This document shows, in pieces, positions 1 through 10,469 of a DNA stretch of 23,194 bases (position 1 is its first letter; every line of letters begins with the position of its first letter). The DNA lies in NCBI GenBank assembly GCA_905250885.1, contig CAJNOQ010002670.1:1-23194 (forward strand), written 5' to 3'. Below the pieces are notes generated by a model. That model made no database searches, had not been told where the DNA came from, and saw nothing but the letters and a program-made list of their open reading frames with translations. The DNA is from Didymodactylos carnosus. Taxonomy: Eukaryota > Rotifera > Eurotatoria > Philodinida > Philodinidae. A program made the translations under genes and the position numbers.

Positions 1-119
1 AGAATGATGACTATATTTCGCACGATGTTCTGAATCTGTCACGTTACAACACGCTGTACCCCATCGGCAAGGTATTCGTTGATCACGTTCATCATACTCT
101 GATGACGCCTTGGATGATT
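1..119 (-). CDS. Gene A last visible exon: PBZ finger (runs off the window)
   Basis: After the acceptor TTTATAG the frame stays open to position 1 and encodes a short Ser/Asp-rich linker followed by one perfect PBZ unit, C-x5-C-x7-H-x5-H with Tyr two before the last His and WG after the first Cys. The homologous exon in gene B (10469-10111) has three such fingers, so more probably lie beyond the window edge. Confidence 0.8.
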
Positions 120-3100
120 CTATAAAGACGAGAAATTGGAAATGAAAGTATATATTTTAAGTCAAGTGTCATTTACCTCTCGACGATCGCTTTTCTACCG
201 GTTCTAAAACTTTTTCTCCATGTGAATACTTTATTCGATGTTTCGGCGAATCGTCCTTGCACTTTAATTGATATCGACATGGAATCAGAAAACAGGGCAA
301 ATTCGAATGACGATATTGGGCTCTATGGTATGGATTATTTAAAAGTTTGCATTTCTGATCGGAAGCACATATAGCCGCTTGACGAGGTTCATGCGTTAAA
401 TGAGGTTGACAAATGAGATCTCGACAAAGTTCAGCAAAACGACATGGATGTGAATATTTTGAATTATGAATTGGTCCATCGTCTGAAAATTGTATAAGAC
501 AGTTAATACCGTATAAACATGGTGTCAAAGATGCTTTTTTCTTTCCAGCAGAGTAGTCATCCATCGCTTTACTTTTCACTGGACCTCTAATGTCAGATGA
601 TTGTTTTGCATGATCATCAGCTACTAGAGGGGATGATCTACGTGGACTGCCAGATCCTCTATGAACTTGTACGTTATCGAATGAGACCTTTTTAGCCGAA
701 GAATTTGGGTCGACTTTGATATCGATTGGTGGATGTAGATCGTTTTGTTTCTCGAATGTGACAAAGAAATTTCGAATAGATACAACATGAGTTCCAGCAC
801 TAACATGTATAAATTCTAATTTTGCTAGATCAATCTCTGATCTATCAAATTGATAGGATATTACTTGATGATTATAAATCGAATTTGAATTGACATGTGA
901 AAGTTTAACCTTACCACTGGAAGGTTGTATTTCAAGGCAAAATGTCATGTAATCATCCAAATTACATCCGAGATAGAATGAGGTCGATTTAACCGCGTAT
1001 CGATTTTGATTTATGAATGTTTGATGTTGAGATGGTTGACCTAAGCTTAAATAGGATGGCGATTCATTGTATTGAGTATTATTGACTGTAGGTTTTTCGG
1101 AAATGTAACAGATTAAACAACGTATTTTTGATTGTGATTCACTTGACTGAATTTGTTCGTTCGATAATGTTAACATCATATCGCCATTCAACGCTTGCCA
1201 ATAAATATAAATCGTCATATACGTTGATGCTTTGGAATGTTGCACACGATAGTTTGTATATGCTTGCGATATCGTTAGAGGTAAAACAAGATTATCGGTA
1301 AAATTGGTGGATGGTAATGTAATAGCAAATCCTTGAATAGGTTTGGCAATAGATTGTATAGTACGTTTGTCAAATTTTTGAATCCATACATCATTAATAG
1401 CACGATTATATTCTTCATCTGATTTAGACGGTAGAATCGTCAAACGCTTACGAAAAATAGTTTGAATTCTATTTGCAATACGAGCATCGAACGAATCATA
1501 GATATTCTGTATCATGTAAATATGATCAATGGAATCCAATGGAATCAGGTGTGGTAAACGAGCTTCGATTGTATCTTGCGAATGATTGAGCAAACGGTGT
1601 AATATCAGATCAATGTCAATGTCCATCATTCGTTTGTCAGTCTTAGAACTTGTAAAAGCGATCAATTCGATAGCAACTGCTTGATCGTAGCCTGGAATAG
1701 AAGCATGTAATTTTGTTTCATTAAATAATTTGATTCGTTCAGCTTCCGAACCTGAATCGGTTCCTAACCATGGTCGATATTTATAACATCTTCCTGATAG
1801 ATAGGATGCGGCTGTTTGTATGGAAAAATTTGCATCCGGATGATGAAGAATTTCTCGCTTAAAAACGATAACTATATCACCACAATTACCACCAACATAT
1901 GGTCCAAGTACACTTAATACATATTTATTTATTTTCAATTTCTTATCGGATGGCTGACTAGTACTAACTGAATTAGTATGAAGTTTTATCGAAGCTTGAG
2001 TTATTTGTTTTGTTATTTGATTAATTAGATCCATATCATCGCGAGAAATATACTTCGAAAGAAAATCTTCTTCTTGTTGAATCACATCGTCATTATTCCT
2101 CGATGAATGTTCATCATTCGAATCTGCCGAATCGTTTTTCAGAAATTCATTCTTATGATATATATCAATAATTAATCTTTCGATATAATTTCGTGCATGG
2201 TTTACACATGGATCTCGACGTAAGTTGTGAATGGATTTGATTCGATTATGTTGAAGAATACAATCAGCAACAATTTTAGGCTCCTTTAAATATTCCATAT
2301 ATCTTTCACTCATGACATGTTCATGAAGAAGGAATAATTCGAATACTTCTGATCTGCATCGATGAATAGGTTGAACAGTTCGTATCCAATCGAGTGTCTC
2401 TTCGCGAAGTGCATTCGTTGTCGAACGTTGCCATTGATCACGTTTTATGTAGTCCAGTAAACGGAGAATAGTTTGTCGTTGATTTTCAAAAAAATTTATA
2501 TTTCTATTCAAATCATGCCAGGGTACAACGCTACTATTTTCCCATGCTACTTCATGACGATATTGAATTTGATGTTCGACATTGTTACATTTTTGAGATG
2601 TAGGATCATTTTTACACAAATATCGAATATCTTGAATGTTTGGATGTGTGAACGAATTCAAATGGTCTTCTTGATTAAGTTTCATACATTCTTTACCCTG
2701 CGAACAAACACAGCGTGATACGTGAATTGTTGTATTCAAATGCGATGAACTTTCTTTAAGACAATTCCGACCAAATTGACAGACATGAGCAAAATTGGTG
2801 CAATGTTCTAGTACCTGGCGTGAGACTATTTTAGTGTCAGATGCTTTTGTGAACTCATCATATAAAGCACAATGATAAGGTGTCCAAGGACATGGTGAAG
2901 GAAACGGATGTTGATATTCTTCTATATGTTGTTCATTGTGAAAATAAGCACAATAGCGTCCATATTGGCAATCTGGTTTGCAATGACGATAAGCATCACA
3001 ATGGATTCGAATACGTTTACGATAATCATCGCATTGATATCCATCTTTACACAATGGCAAATGTCGATATATTCTCTCATGATCGTCGGTCGTATTCTGA

Positions 3101-6100
3101 CAAGCACTACCATTTGGACAGTCAGATGGATGTTCAAATTCTCGAGCATGTTTTTTATCATTAATATCTTGACACTGACTACCATGAGGACATATATTTC
3201 CATGAATAAATGAATTCATATGAACAATATTATTCATTTGTGAGCATGCGCTTGTCACACAAGCTTCTACACAGAGTGGCGGATGAGAATATTGACGTGT
3301 ATGTTTTGAATCATGAAGATCACGGCATTTTGCTGCAAAATTGCATGGTGTCAAATCATAAATGGAAACATCAGATACAGTTGAACCGTTCAATAAGAAA
3401 CGATAAGGACCAAACATTGTATTTGCTTGATTTATCGGTTGAATTGCCTTGAAACTTAAGTGCTCGAATTCACGTTGAAAGGGTAGAAGATTGCCTTTTG
3501 GATTTGACTCCTGTCCCGCATTATGATCATCAATAATGGCAAATACAATCAAGTGAAAAAAGCCTGCATATTGTTCAATAATCGAACGAAAGATTTTCGC
3601 TACATGGTCAGGTGGATTTTTAAATGCACCACAACCAATTGCCGATAGAACAAGACTATCATGGTTATGATGATAAGCAATAGCAAAAACATTTTCGATT
3701 TTCTTTCGCATTCCAACCGCATATTTCGGTGATAACATGTTTCCATCCAATGGTGGATGTCGATAAGCAGCCATGGCCAATGAACAAACATCGGTTAATG
3801 GTTTTTTCATAAACTCATAACCTTTCTTTTCCGTCTGACGAAAAACAGTCAATCCCGATGTATAAACAGCACCATATTCACCCATTGGATACATCGAACG
3901 AGCATTAGCTATGGATTCAAGCTTGCACGTTGATGTACAATGAAATCGTTCGGATGGTTGCTCAAATTCGTCAAGATCAATATCAAGACTTCGAAAATAA
4001 TCAGATCGTCGGAAGAGATTTTCCTCTTGTGCCCCATCACCTTTTCGATAGCCACCACCGGGACTTGTTGCACTAGCCATATTCAAAAGAAGAGGTTTTC
4101 TTCCTTGATTAACTAAATATTCGTAGACAACAAGACAATCATCATTCACCACTTTGACTTCAGTTGTTTGATACGGCGTTCTCTGTACCGGCATAGGTCC
4201 ACCATATTGTAATTTTGACTTATGATCGTAGACTATTGTTCTTAATTTATTATTTAAATTTAATCTAATTTTATCATTACCAACCGTATAGCATTTCTTT
4301 CGTATAGCAGCAAGCGTATTGAGCATAACGGTTACTCGAAGCAGATGACGCATCTCATTGCTCCAACCATGGTCACACTTTTGCTCATTATGCTTATTTC
4401 TTGAGCCTTCTTTTTGTAATACATCAATGCGTTCGAATTGTTCGAGCCAAACTTGTGCATTCCATTTTAAACGAAAGATCGTATGATCAGGATTTTGAAT
4501 AAATGGAATAATGTTCGGTGCATATCGAAGCATTTCTTCGCCATACCATGTGTCAACATCAATCTCATTCGTATCCAGAGTAAGTGTACCGGTGTAAACC
4601 ATCATGGAGACAGTGGTGCCTTTGCCAATATTGAGTATTTTATAGTCCAAGCACTTATCGTATACCTTCTTGTCACAGATTTTGAGAATCAAATTTTGTC
4701 CAGAATGTTTGAAAATGTTCGCTTTCCCGGCAAATATTTCATGACGAATGATGGCATCAGCATCATCTCTTTGACGAACTGGACAAAGTAGTAGATGATA
4801 ACTGAGACTCTTCTTCTTCGAGATAGTTTCATCGCCAATGCAGATCGAATCTATTTTTGCCCATTTTCGTGCCTTATCCGTAGCAAGAATACATACGCTA
4901 TTCATCTGTTTATTAAATTGTATATAGAGAGATGATAATGAGCATTTTTTCAATTCTATAGCGCTGCATATTAGTTCTTGTAATTGATTTTCAGCTGTCG
5001 AGGTTGGAAGATTTTCAAAATAACTACAATCAGCACAAGGATAAACTCGAGCTTGTTGATTTTTTATCAACAACTCTGGTCTAGATGCCACACGTAATAA
5101 TTCATCGAGTGATTTAGATACGATACGATAGATATTGGGATATTGTATATTCAATTGATCACAGTCGAGCGGCATTTCCCCATTGTAATTAGCGATCCAT
5201 CGACGAACGATTTCGTCCGATTTTGGAAAATTAATGTCCTCATTTTCGTTCCCTTTATCAAATACAATATATGAGACGAACTCGACTGAATCTTTAAATG
5301 AAATCACTACTGTTTCTTGTCTCGAGTCATACGCCATTTTATCAACAACATTAACCAAATGTTCTTTTATTTGATTATTCTTGACACATACATAACCAAA
5401 ACCGAAATTCGAATAACATTTGACATCGACCGGTTCAACTTTCAAAACTACCGACAAACGTTGTCGAATTGTACGTTCTAATTGAATATTATCCTCTATG
5501 TCTAAAGGCAAATTAGTAATGTAGACGTTGGTTTCGTAATCCGAATTTGATGGCGACTGTATTTCTTTTCTTAATTTTCTTTTTGACTCAGGATATTTGG
5601 TGTCATTTGCCCTTCCTACCAATCTCTCATCTTGTTCTGATTCTTTTGGTGTATTCCTAAGACTTGAACTGGAAGTTTGACCAGAAGTTCCATAAGGTTC
5701 GTCCGATGATAAGGATTTATGAATAAGGTACTCTATAACAAACAAAAATATTCATGAAACAATCTGCATTCACCTTTCAAGAGTCACCGCATAGAAACAG
5801 CAAAATTGATCTATTCTTACTAGTGTAGAACAATTGATAGAAACGAAAAAAAACTTCAAAATACAACCAAAAAGGGAAAGAATTTCCAAACCGAGTTTGT
5901 AGTTACAAGAGTATAAAATAGATGCTAACTAGCTGATATAAACATCTGGAATATTCAACCACATCGCTGCGGGTGTGAGTGGGTAAATCGTAGACTACAC
6001 GACTCTAATGAATCATTGATAGCTTTACCCTAACCATCTTTATCGATGATTCTAGTCATCGAAAACAGTGGAAATAAACGAAACGTAGAGGTAGTATTCT

Positions 6101-8363
6101 GGCTAATAAGTATCCCGATTTTTCGAGGTGAAACGCTGTTTTCAAATTGCTTCGATTTTGCGCATTTTCTCTTGCTAATATTGGCTCACACATCTCACCA
6201 TAAAGATTAAGCAAACATACATTCAAGGACGTTATTGGTAAACAGAAGCATTAGAAATACATATTTTTAGATTTTGAAAACGAATATCACTATTAAAAAT
6301 AAAGTTTGCGTCATCACAAACTATTATTTTTAATATCCGCACCCGTACTCAGGCATTTGATTATGAGATCTGTCACATTCTAATTGTGACTATGAACAAA
6401 ACACTGTCAACCTTTACTTTTTTTTGCAATTACTAAGTCCTATATAAATGAGCACTTTGTTTCTACGTTATCGATGGTAAAAAGATTCTATCGTGATCGA
6501 ACTATGTCCTATTTGAACGGAAAAAATTTGTGAAAACAATACTCGATCTTACGGATTGTCTCTTAATCAGTGGAAAATAGTGAAATGATTAATAAAAATT
6601 AGACTTGAAAATATTACCTCTAGGCATTGGTTTCGGAGGTCTGTCAATATCGTTGTCTTGATCACTCGGCGATGGTTCTAATTGCTTGTATTTCATTTCA
6701 AGTGACGCATCTGGCGTTGTCAGTTTATGCTGTGGTTGGCCACAAGTTTCACATCGTTTTAACGATTCTTCATTTTCGTTTAGACATGTTTGACATTTCC
6801 AATAGTTTTTCTGTTTGTCATTCATATTAGGAGCTTCCAGTGGTGTGGTTATAATAGTGGATACACTCTTTCCTGTCTAAAACATTCAACATTTGATCTA
6901 AACCATCAATCGTTTCAAAAGTTGAAACATTCAAATCACGTTCATCTGTCGAAAATAGACTCTTGTGCATACGTTCATTTATCGATTATTTCTCTTGCAT
7001 AAAACTTTTCTATTATTAAATCATGTTTTTCACCAACAGTTTACTATGTCACTACGTTAATATCTATTTAGAAACCATATGTGTATCAGCTAAAGCATAT
7101 TCACCGAATGTAGATGTAACCATAGGCGAATCAATCAATTTTTCAAAGTTATATGACCTAAGAAAGGTGGATTTCTCTATTTGCACTGCTCGATCATTCT
7201 AAAATTTGTGAATATCGCTACAATGCAATATTTTCCAGTAGTCTACATCGCTTGACTTCCTCAGTGGTATGTATGACAACAATATTTCGAGCTTTACTAT
7301 CTATATCATTTCTGAATTATCTCCATCAGTAAAAAGCTAGTGTAATGTATAGCGACTAAAGCAGGTTTTTTTCAGCCGAAATTGCCATTAGCTAATCTAT
7401 TGTGTTAGTACTCTCAGGCCAGCCTTTAATTCTACGCTGGTTTACATTGGAATGTAACCTCTATTTTGGTGGATCCGCGTTCAATAGATTTTTTGTAGCT
7501 ACTCAATACACTAGTTTCGCGCAACCATTCTCATTTCAAAAAGCAAATTGTTACGTGGATTTTAGTATGAACAAATTTTCTGCTCGAAAAAGCAATAATA
7601 AAGAGAGATGCTTAACCCTTTTAATCCATCTCGGACTTTCAATATCTTTTCAATTTAGAAACAAATTTATGTCATCTACAACGCTAGTCGCTTTTCTTCG
7701 GTACAACCGAGTAACTTACGTTTTTCTCTGATTCTATTTGATCAGGAGATTGTTGTTCAGCTCTTGCACTGTTAGTTAACCTATTATCTTGATCGAGGAC
7801 TTCGTGATAAGTCAAACTCTTTTGACAAATGCTACAATTGCTTCTATGTCTAGAATTGAGAGGGTGTTCGGCACAACTTCGATGGCAATTATAACCACAC
7901 ATCAGCGTTGCTGAGTCGACTTTCGAGTCCAAAGGTTTTTCACATACGGCACATTGCGCTTCTATCGTTCGTTCATTCCGTTTCAGTACTTCATCGAGAG
8001 CCAATTCTTCATCACAAACGCGACAGTTAGTGCTTTGTTTAGTACTACTATGACCTTGAACACACATACGATGATATGTATGACCGTATTTCGTCGATAT
8101 TAAATTGTCTTTCGGATCCAATGGATTTTTACACATTGAGCATAATATTTCTCTTTTAATTTTAACTTTATCCAGTGCTTTGCTTACGGCTGACTCTGTG
8201 CCGCAGCTAGGACAGTAAGTCATTTGTTTGATGTTGCAAAATTTTTCAGCACAACTATGATGACACGCATGCCCGCACTTCGTTGTCACTAATTCATCGT
8301 TTTTTTCGAAAGAGAGACCGCATATTGAGCATTTTGTATTCTTTAACGCATACATATTCAAAT
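1..8363 (-). CDS. Gene A: giant RING / RanBP2 / RRM-like / PARG / PBZ-array protein (3' end outside window)
   Basis: Spliced model on the minus strand: exons 8363-7720, 6876-6618, 5732-177 and 119 to beyond position 1. Every junction has GT-AG ends and matching phase (0, 1, 1), and no internal stop or frameshift is seen. From the ATG at 8355 it encodes at least about 2,190 residues. Domain order with approximate residues: three RING-like fingers (9-180), RanBP2 finger (about 230-260), RRM-like module (360-455), PARG-type catalytic domain (763-1037), about ten PBZ-like fingers (1094-1356), unassigned domain (1566-1963), four PBZ-like fingers (2036-2139), then a further PBZ in the last exon. 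Expected role, from the families: binding and hydrolysis of poly(ADP-ribose), probably nuclear. It is the tandem paralog of the gene at 10111-21107, with the same body and a different N-terminus. Joining the RING exon to the rest rests on phase and orientation only, so it could be a separate gene. Confidence 0.78.
120..176 (-). other. Gene A intron 3 (57 bp)
   Basis: GTAAAT donor and TTTATAG acceptor, phase 1. Its position, just after the KYSHG end of the PBZ block, and its phase match the 69-bp intron at 10470-10538 in gene B, so the intron predates the gene duplication. Confidence 0.85.
177..5732 (-). CDS. Gene A exon 3: RRM-like modules, PARG domain, PBZ-like arrays
   Basis: An uninterrupted 5,556-nt exon (1,851 full codons). 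Order from the N-terminal side: an RRM-like module at about 5540-5250 with RNP2-like (VYITNLP) and RNP1-like (GFGYVCV) strands; two further weakly RRM-like stretches; a PARG catalytic domain at 4340-3518; PBZ-like fingers at 3355-2560; a helical linker; an unassigned domain at 1930-740; four PBZ-like fingers at 520-210. The donor at 176 is GTAAAT, phase 1, followed at once by an in-frame TGA, so splicing is needed to reach the last PBZ exon. Very long intron-free exons in a multidomain gene suggest either intron loss or a retrocopied ancestor (inference). Collinear with the big exon of gene B along its whole length, at roughly half identity by eye. Confidence 0.85.
210..520 (-). other. C-terminal PBZ-like fingers of gene A
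   Basis: Four Cys/His units in a row. The first has a longer Cys-His gap than canonical. The second is shortened after its second Cys and ends in a close His pair. The last two follow C-x5-C-x6-7-H-x5-H with Tyr two before the final His. They continue across the 57-bp intron into another PBZ in the next exon. Confidence 0.7.
740..1930 (-). other. Unassigned conserved domain between the two PBZ arrays of gene A
   Basis: About 400 residues, strongly conserved with gene B (11095-12280). The first half contains a GDIVIVFK strand, an HPDANFSIQ block, and a KLH-x-SIPGY block followed by an acidic/hydrophobic helix. The second half is beta-rich with an IYIYWQ strand, a LGCN-DD block, an SIYNHQ block and a VSAG-x5-IRNF ending. 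I do not recognise the family. A catalytic role (for instance ADP-ribosyl transfer) is possible given the context but no H-Y-E or R-S-E triad can be pointed to with confidence. Confidence 0.6.
2560..3355 (-). other. Central PBZ-like zinc finger array of gene A
   Basis: About ten consecutive Cys2-His2 units. Several fit C-x5-C-x7-H-x5-H with an aromatic two before the last His, the spacing of PAR-binding zinc fingers of APLF and CHFR; others vary the middle spacing (x6 or x9) or the Cys spacing (x4, x8). Neighbouring fingers are nearly back to back, with Pro after many final His residues. PBZ fingers bind poly(ADP-ribose). The array sits right after the PARG domain, so it may hold the polymer near the active site (inference). 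One segment near 2880-2790 has a much longer Cys-His gap and may not fold. Confidence 0.75.
3518..4340 (-). other. Microbial-type poly(ADP-ribose) glycohydrolase domain (TIGR02452-like) of gene A
   Basis: The signature GGG-x7-QEE (GGG at 4059-4051, QEE at 4029-4021) matches the PARG catalytic signature GGG-x6-8-QEE, with the two adjacent Glu residues present. Downstream are an SAIGCGAFKNPP block near 3640 and a final AIIDDHN strand near 3525, both typical of this macrodomain-fold family. Known activity of the family: hydrolysis of ribose-ribose bonds in poly(ADP-ribose), releasing ADP-ribose. All recognisable catalytic residues are kept, so it is probably active. It is the bacterial/fungal-like class rather than the long animal PARG. 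Confidence 0.9.
5733..6617 (-). other. Gene A intron 2 (885 bp)
   Basis: Donor GTAATA at 6617-6612 and acceptor TTTGTTATAG ending at 5733, phase 1 on both sides, creating a Glu codon across the junction. The interior shows no recognisable element. A further GTGAAT donor-like site near 5773 could define a small alternative exon, but nothing requires it. Confidence 0.7.
6618..6876 (-). CDS. Gene A exon 2: RanBP2-type zinc finger
   Basis: An 86-codon exon containing W-x-C-x2-C-x10-C-x2-C with an Asn three residues after the second Cys, the RanBP2/NZF pattern. Such fingers bind single-stranded RNA (ZRANB2 type) or ubiquitin (NZF type). The sequence alone does not decide which, and I see no clear Thr-Phe ubiquitin-contact pair. 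A polar, Pro-rich tail follows. Acceptor TTTTAG (phase 0) and donor GTAATA after an AGA codon plus one G (phase 1) fit both neighbours exactly. An internal ATG at 6825 could start a shorter product. It is the counterpart of the three finger exons of gene B but has no Arg/Ser-rich tail. Confidence 0.75.
6877..7719 (-). other. Gene A intron 1 (843 bp)
   Basis: Donor GTAAGT at 7719-7714 and acceptor TGTTTTAG at 6884-6877, both phase 0. The interior is AT-rich with no repeat, mobile element or RNA gene that I recognise. Open frames on the plus strand here (for example 7402-7731) lack known motifs. Confidence 0.7.
7720..8363 (-). CDS. Gene A exon 1 (first seen): three tandem RING-like zinc fingers
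   Basis: Three Cys/His repeats of about 63 residues. Numbered from the ATG at 8355, the first is a complete RING-H2 pattern (C9, C12, C27, H29, H32, C35, C48, C51). The second has Tyr (89) where the third Cys should be, and the third has Tyr (154) where the first His should be, so both probably bind one zinc at most. Canonical RINGs recruit ubiquitin E2 enzymes; an E3 role is plausible only for the first finger. The low border is a strong donor, GTAAGT after an AAC codon (phase 0). The high border is TTTTAG at 8369-8364, 8 nt before the ATG; it may be a spliced-leader acceptor or the end of a cis intron from an unseen exon. Reading through the donor ends in a stop about 11 codons later. Confidence 0.72.
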
Positions 8364-8740
8364 CTAAAATTGAGAAATACTTTCAAATATACTTCAGGTA
8401 TATATGTTTTGATTAGTTTCAATTAATGCATTCCTCAAAAAGGTTAGAATAATAAGCCCTTATTTTTCCAGAAATCGATAATGACCAATGGAAAGATCAA
8501 CAGTCATGATAAAGTGCATAAAACAGTTTCTAACTCGAACGGTTCACTTATTTGCGACTTAACTTAATTATATAATCAAAAGATGTGTGAACCACAAGTC
8601 AATGAACCCCAGTTTCGTTCCGTCGGATCTGGAAATTTTTAATTGGATTCCGTCAGATTTCATCGAGTTTTATCACAATAGGGCAAAATTCAGGCTGCTC
8701 TTAATGATAAAACTGCTTGTCCTGTGACTATATTTCACAT

Positions 8741-8748
8741 TTCATGTA
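8741..8748. repeat. Target-site duplication, left copy
   Basis: TTCATGTA directly before the left terminus of the hAT-type element; identical to 8937-8944. Confidence 0.85.
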
Positions 8749-8936
8749 CAGTGTTTTATCTAGGTTTTGTTTTTCGGATGGGCAAATCAAATTCCCGGGT
8801 GGGTAGCGCCGACCCTCATCATGTAATAAATAAATTAGTGGAGTATTTTTACGCAATTATCCGCATATTTTAGGGTGGGCGAATGAAAACTTCGGGTAGG
8901 CGGCGCCCACCCAGCCACCCACTATATAAAACACTG
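8749..8936. mobile_element. 188-bp non-autonomous hAT-type element (MITE)
   Basis: The ends are inverted repeats beginning CAGTGTTTTAT (11 bp identical on both sides), and the element is flanked by a perfect 8-bp direct repeat TTCATGTA (8741-8748 and 8937-8944). An 8-bp target duplication and termini starting CAGTG are typical of the hAT superfamily. No transposase is encoded. Inside, a G-rich segment of about 40 bp occurs twice in diverged direct form (8777-8815 and 8872-8911). The intact duplication suggests a fairly recent insertion. It lies 376 bp upstream of the first exon seen of gene A and could influence its transcription (inference). Confidence 0.85.
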
Positions 8937-8944
8937 TTCATGTA
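8937..8944. repeat. Target-site duplication, right copy
   Basis: TTCATGTA directly after the right terminus of the hAT-type element; identical to 8741-8748. Confidence 0.85.
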
Positions 8945-10021
8945 TGATGTTTGTATACGCTATCAGAGTACTATTCATACTATTTATTGCCTCTGAGTTT
9001 CTCGCATAAATAGAGTTAAATGTCAAAGGCTGTGACCGATGTCTTAGCAAAAAACCATCAGAAGTGTGGTAGACATATTTAGCAACGTCTTCCTTATCAT
9101 CGACCGTGATAGACACAATCTAGGCCCTTGAATTCGACGGGAATTCGTGAAACGGACTGGCATTGAATTTTTGTTGACTGACTCGTAATTACTACAATTC
9201 TATTAGCATCCATTTAATCAGTCCTAGGCTACGATCTTGAGATACTATCGTACTGGGCTGTCGGATCTATTCTAAAATCTGATTGAAATCGAAATCTTAT
9301 CGGATTCTGGAAGAGCACCGATAAAATACAAATATCGAATCGATTGACTTGAGCATCATATTTTGTTATTCACGATAGAGATAAGTAGCTCAATGGTGAT
9401 TGGCGACTTATTCTCACGGGCATTGTGCTAAAAGCGTTCTATGTGATTAATATCGTTTGAATCATAGATCTCAGCTCTGAAAAGGTTCAAAAAACAAACA
9501 GGTTTGGTTTTGTTTCACTGTAAATCCTCTCCTAGAATAATAGAAGCTCCTTCCATATTAGAACTATCCCGTCCTTTTTAAAAGCCCTCTCTCAGATAAG
9601 CTATGTGATTGGTGTACTGGAAACCCCTGATTTTTCTCATCGCAAAGTTGGAATTTTTTGAATTTAAGGCAAAAATTGAAGTAACTTTTATCTGACTGTG
9701 TGAATATCTGGAACTTTCATCGAAAATCTTCTAAAAAGCTCATAAAAATCTTGAAAATGTCTAGAAACCTCTCTGATTGGTTTTCCTGTCTCCGTCTACA
9801 GATTTTATGAATCAAAGAGAACCCTTCTTCGGAACTTTTAGAAGATGGACATATTTTGAACCCATGGGAGTTTCTATTGTGCAGAGGATAGTCATTTCCT
9901 ACGTATGACTAAGCTAGGAGCTCGAACGTGATTGAAAGTGCGAAGCGGTAACCTGATTATACATATACGCTACTTTGTCGGATATAAACAAATAAACATT
10001 GTAATAAAAATATAAATTGAG

Positions 10022-10027
10022 TTTATT
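10022..10027 (-). terminator. Polyadenylation signal of gene B
   Basis: AATAAA on the minus strand, 84 nt after the stop codon of gene B. Further AATAAA-like hexamers follow near 10010-9985. Position and sequence suit a metazoan poly(A) signal. Confidence 0.6.
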
Positions 10028-10110
10028 GAAAGGAGAAAATTTCTTCTGGGATATATATTCCGTGTTTTTAAGAGTTTGAATGCTATTTGAGATTTAGTTT
10101 TGATAATCGT

Positions 10111-10469
10111 TTATTCATTTGGGTGCGAAAATTTTGAACAGTGATCGGGATCATTTTTATCACGACAAGCAGCTCCATGACGACATTGTGTTCTATGTCG
10201 ACCCATGTTATTCGAGGAACCACCACGATGGTCATGAGGATGTGAAAATCTTGAACAGTGATCGGGATCACTTTTATCACGACAACCAGTACCATGACGA
10301 CATTCTATTTTATTTCGATCCGTGTCTTTCGCGGAACCAGCGTCATATTCATCCGGATGCGAAAACTTTGAACAATGGTCAGCATCCTTGATATCACGAC
10401 AACTGAGTCCATGTCGACAAGCAATTTTTTTGGTTTGTTCTTGAGGTCGATCGTGGCCATCACTTCTTT
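10111..10469 (-). CDS. Gene B exon 6: three tandem PBZ zinc fingers, stop
   Basis: Three fingers, each exactly C-x5-C-x7-H-x5-H, with Arg-His-Gly after the first Cys, Arg-Asp after the second and Phe two before the last His. This is the closest match in the window to the PAR-binding zinc finger consensus of APLF/CHFR. They repeat every 39 residues (117 nt) with very similar DNA, especially the last two, so the array expanded recently. TAA stop at 10113-10111. This C-terminal PAR-binding module is cut off from the catalytic part if the frameshift upstream is real. Confidence 0.88.

Larger units (their letters stand above)
8366..10021. other. Spacer between gene B and gene A
   Basis: About 1.65 kb, AT-rich. 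The only clear element is the hAT-type MITE at 8749-8936. No ATG-started exon with a phase-1 donor that would feed the RING exon of gene A is evident. The gene A promoter is presumably here, but I cannot place a TATA or initiator motif. Nothing else is recognised in 8945-10021. Confidence 0.6.

Noticed and set aside
2880..3213. Several plus- and minus-strand open frames rich in Ile, His and Asp over the PBZ region
   Set aside because: They are other-frame readings of the Cys/His-rich PBZ array, lacking motifs of their own; the same pattern occurs at 10119-10391 over the exon 6 repeats.
7402..7731. 109-codon plus-strand open frame
   Set aside because: No known motif, lies across the intron and end of the RING exon, and composition is like non-coding neighbours.
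8922..9116. 64-codon minus-strand open frame considered as a first exon of gene A
   Set aside because: It starts at GTG rather than ATG, has no good donor in phase 1, and overlaps the end of the hAT-type element.
10111..10400. Regular 117-bp repeat considered as a CRISPR-like array
   Set aside because: Repeats encode in-frame PBZ fingers on the minus strand; unit and spacing are protein-driven and the genome is eukaryotic.
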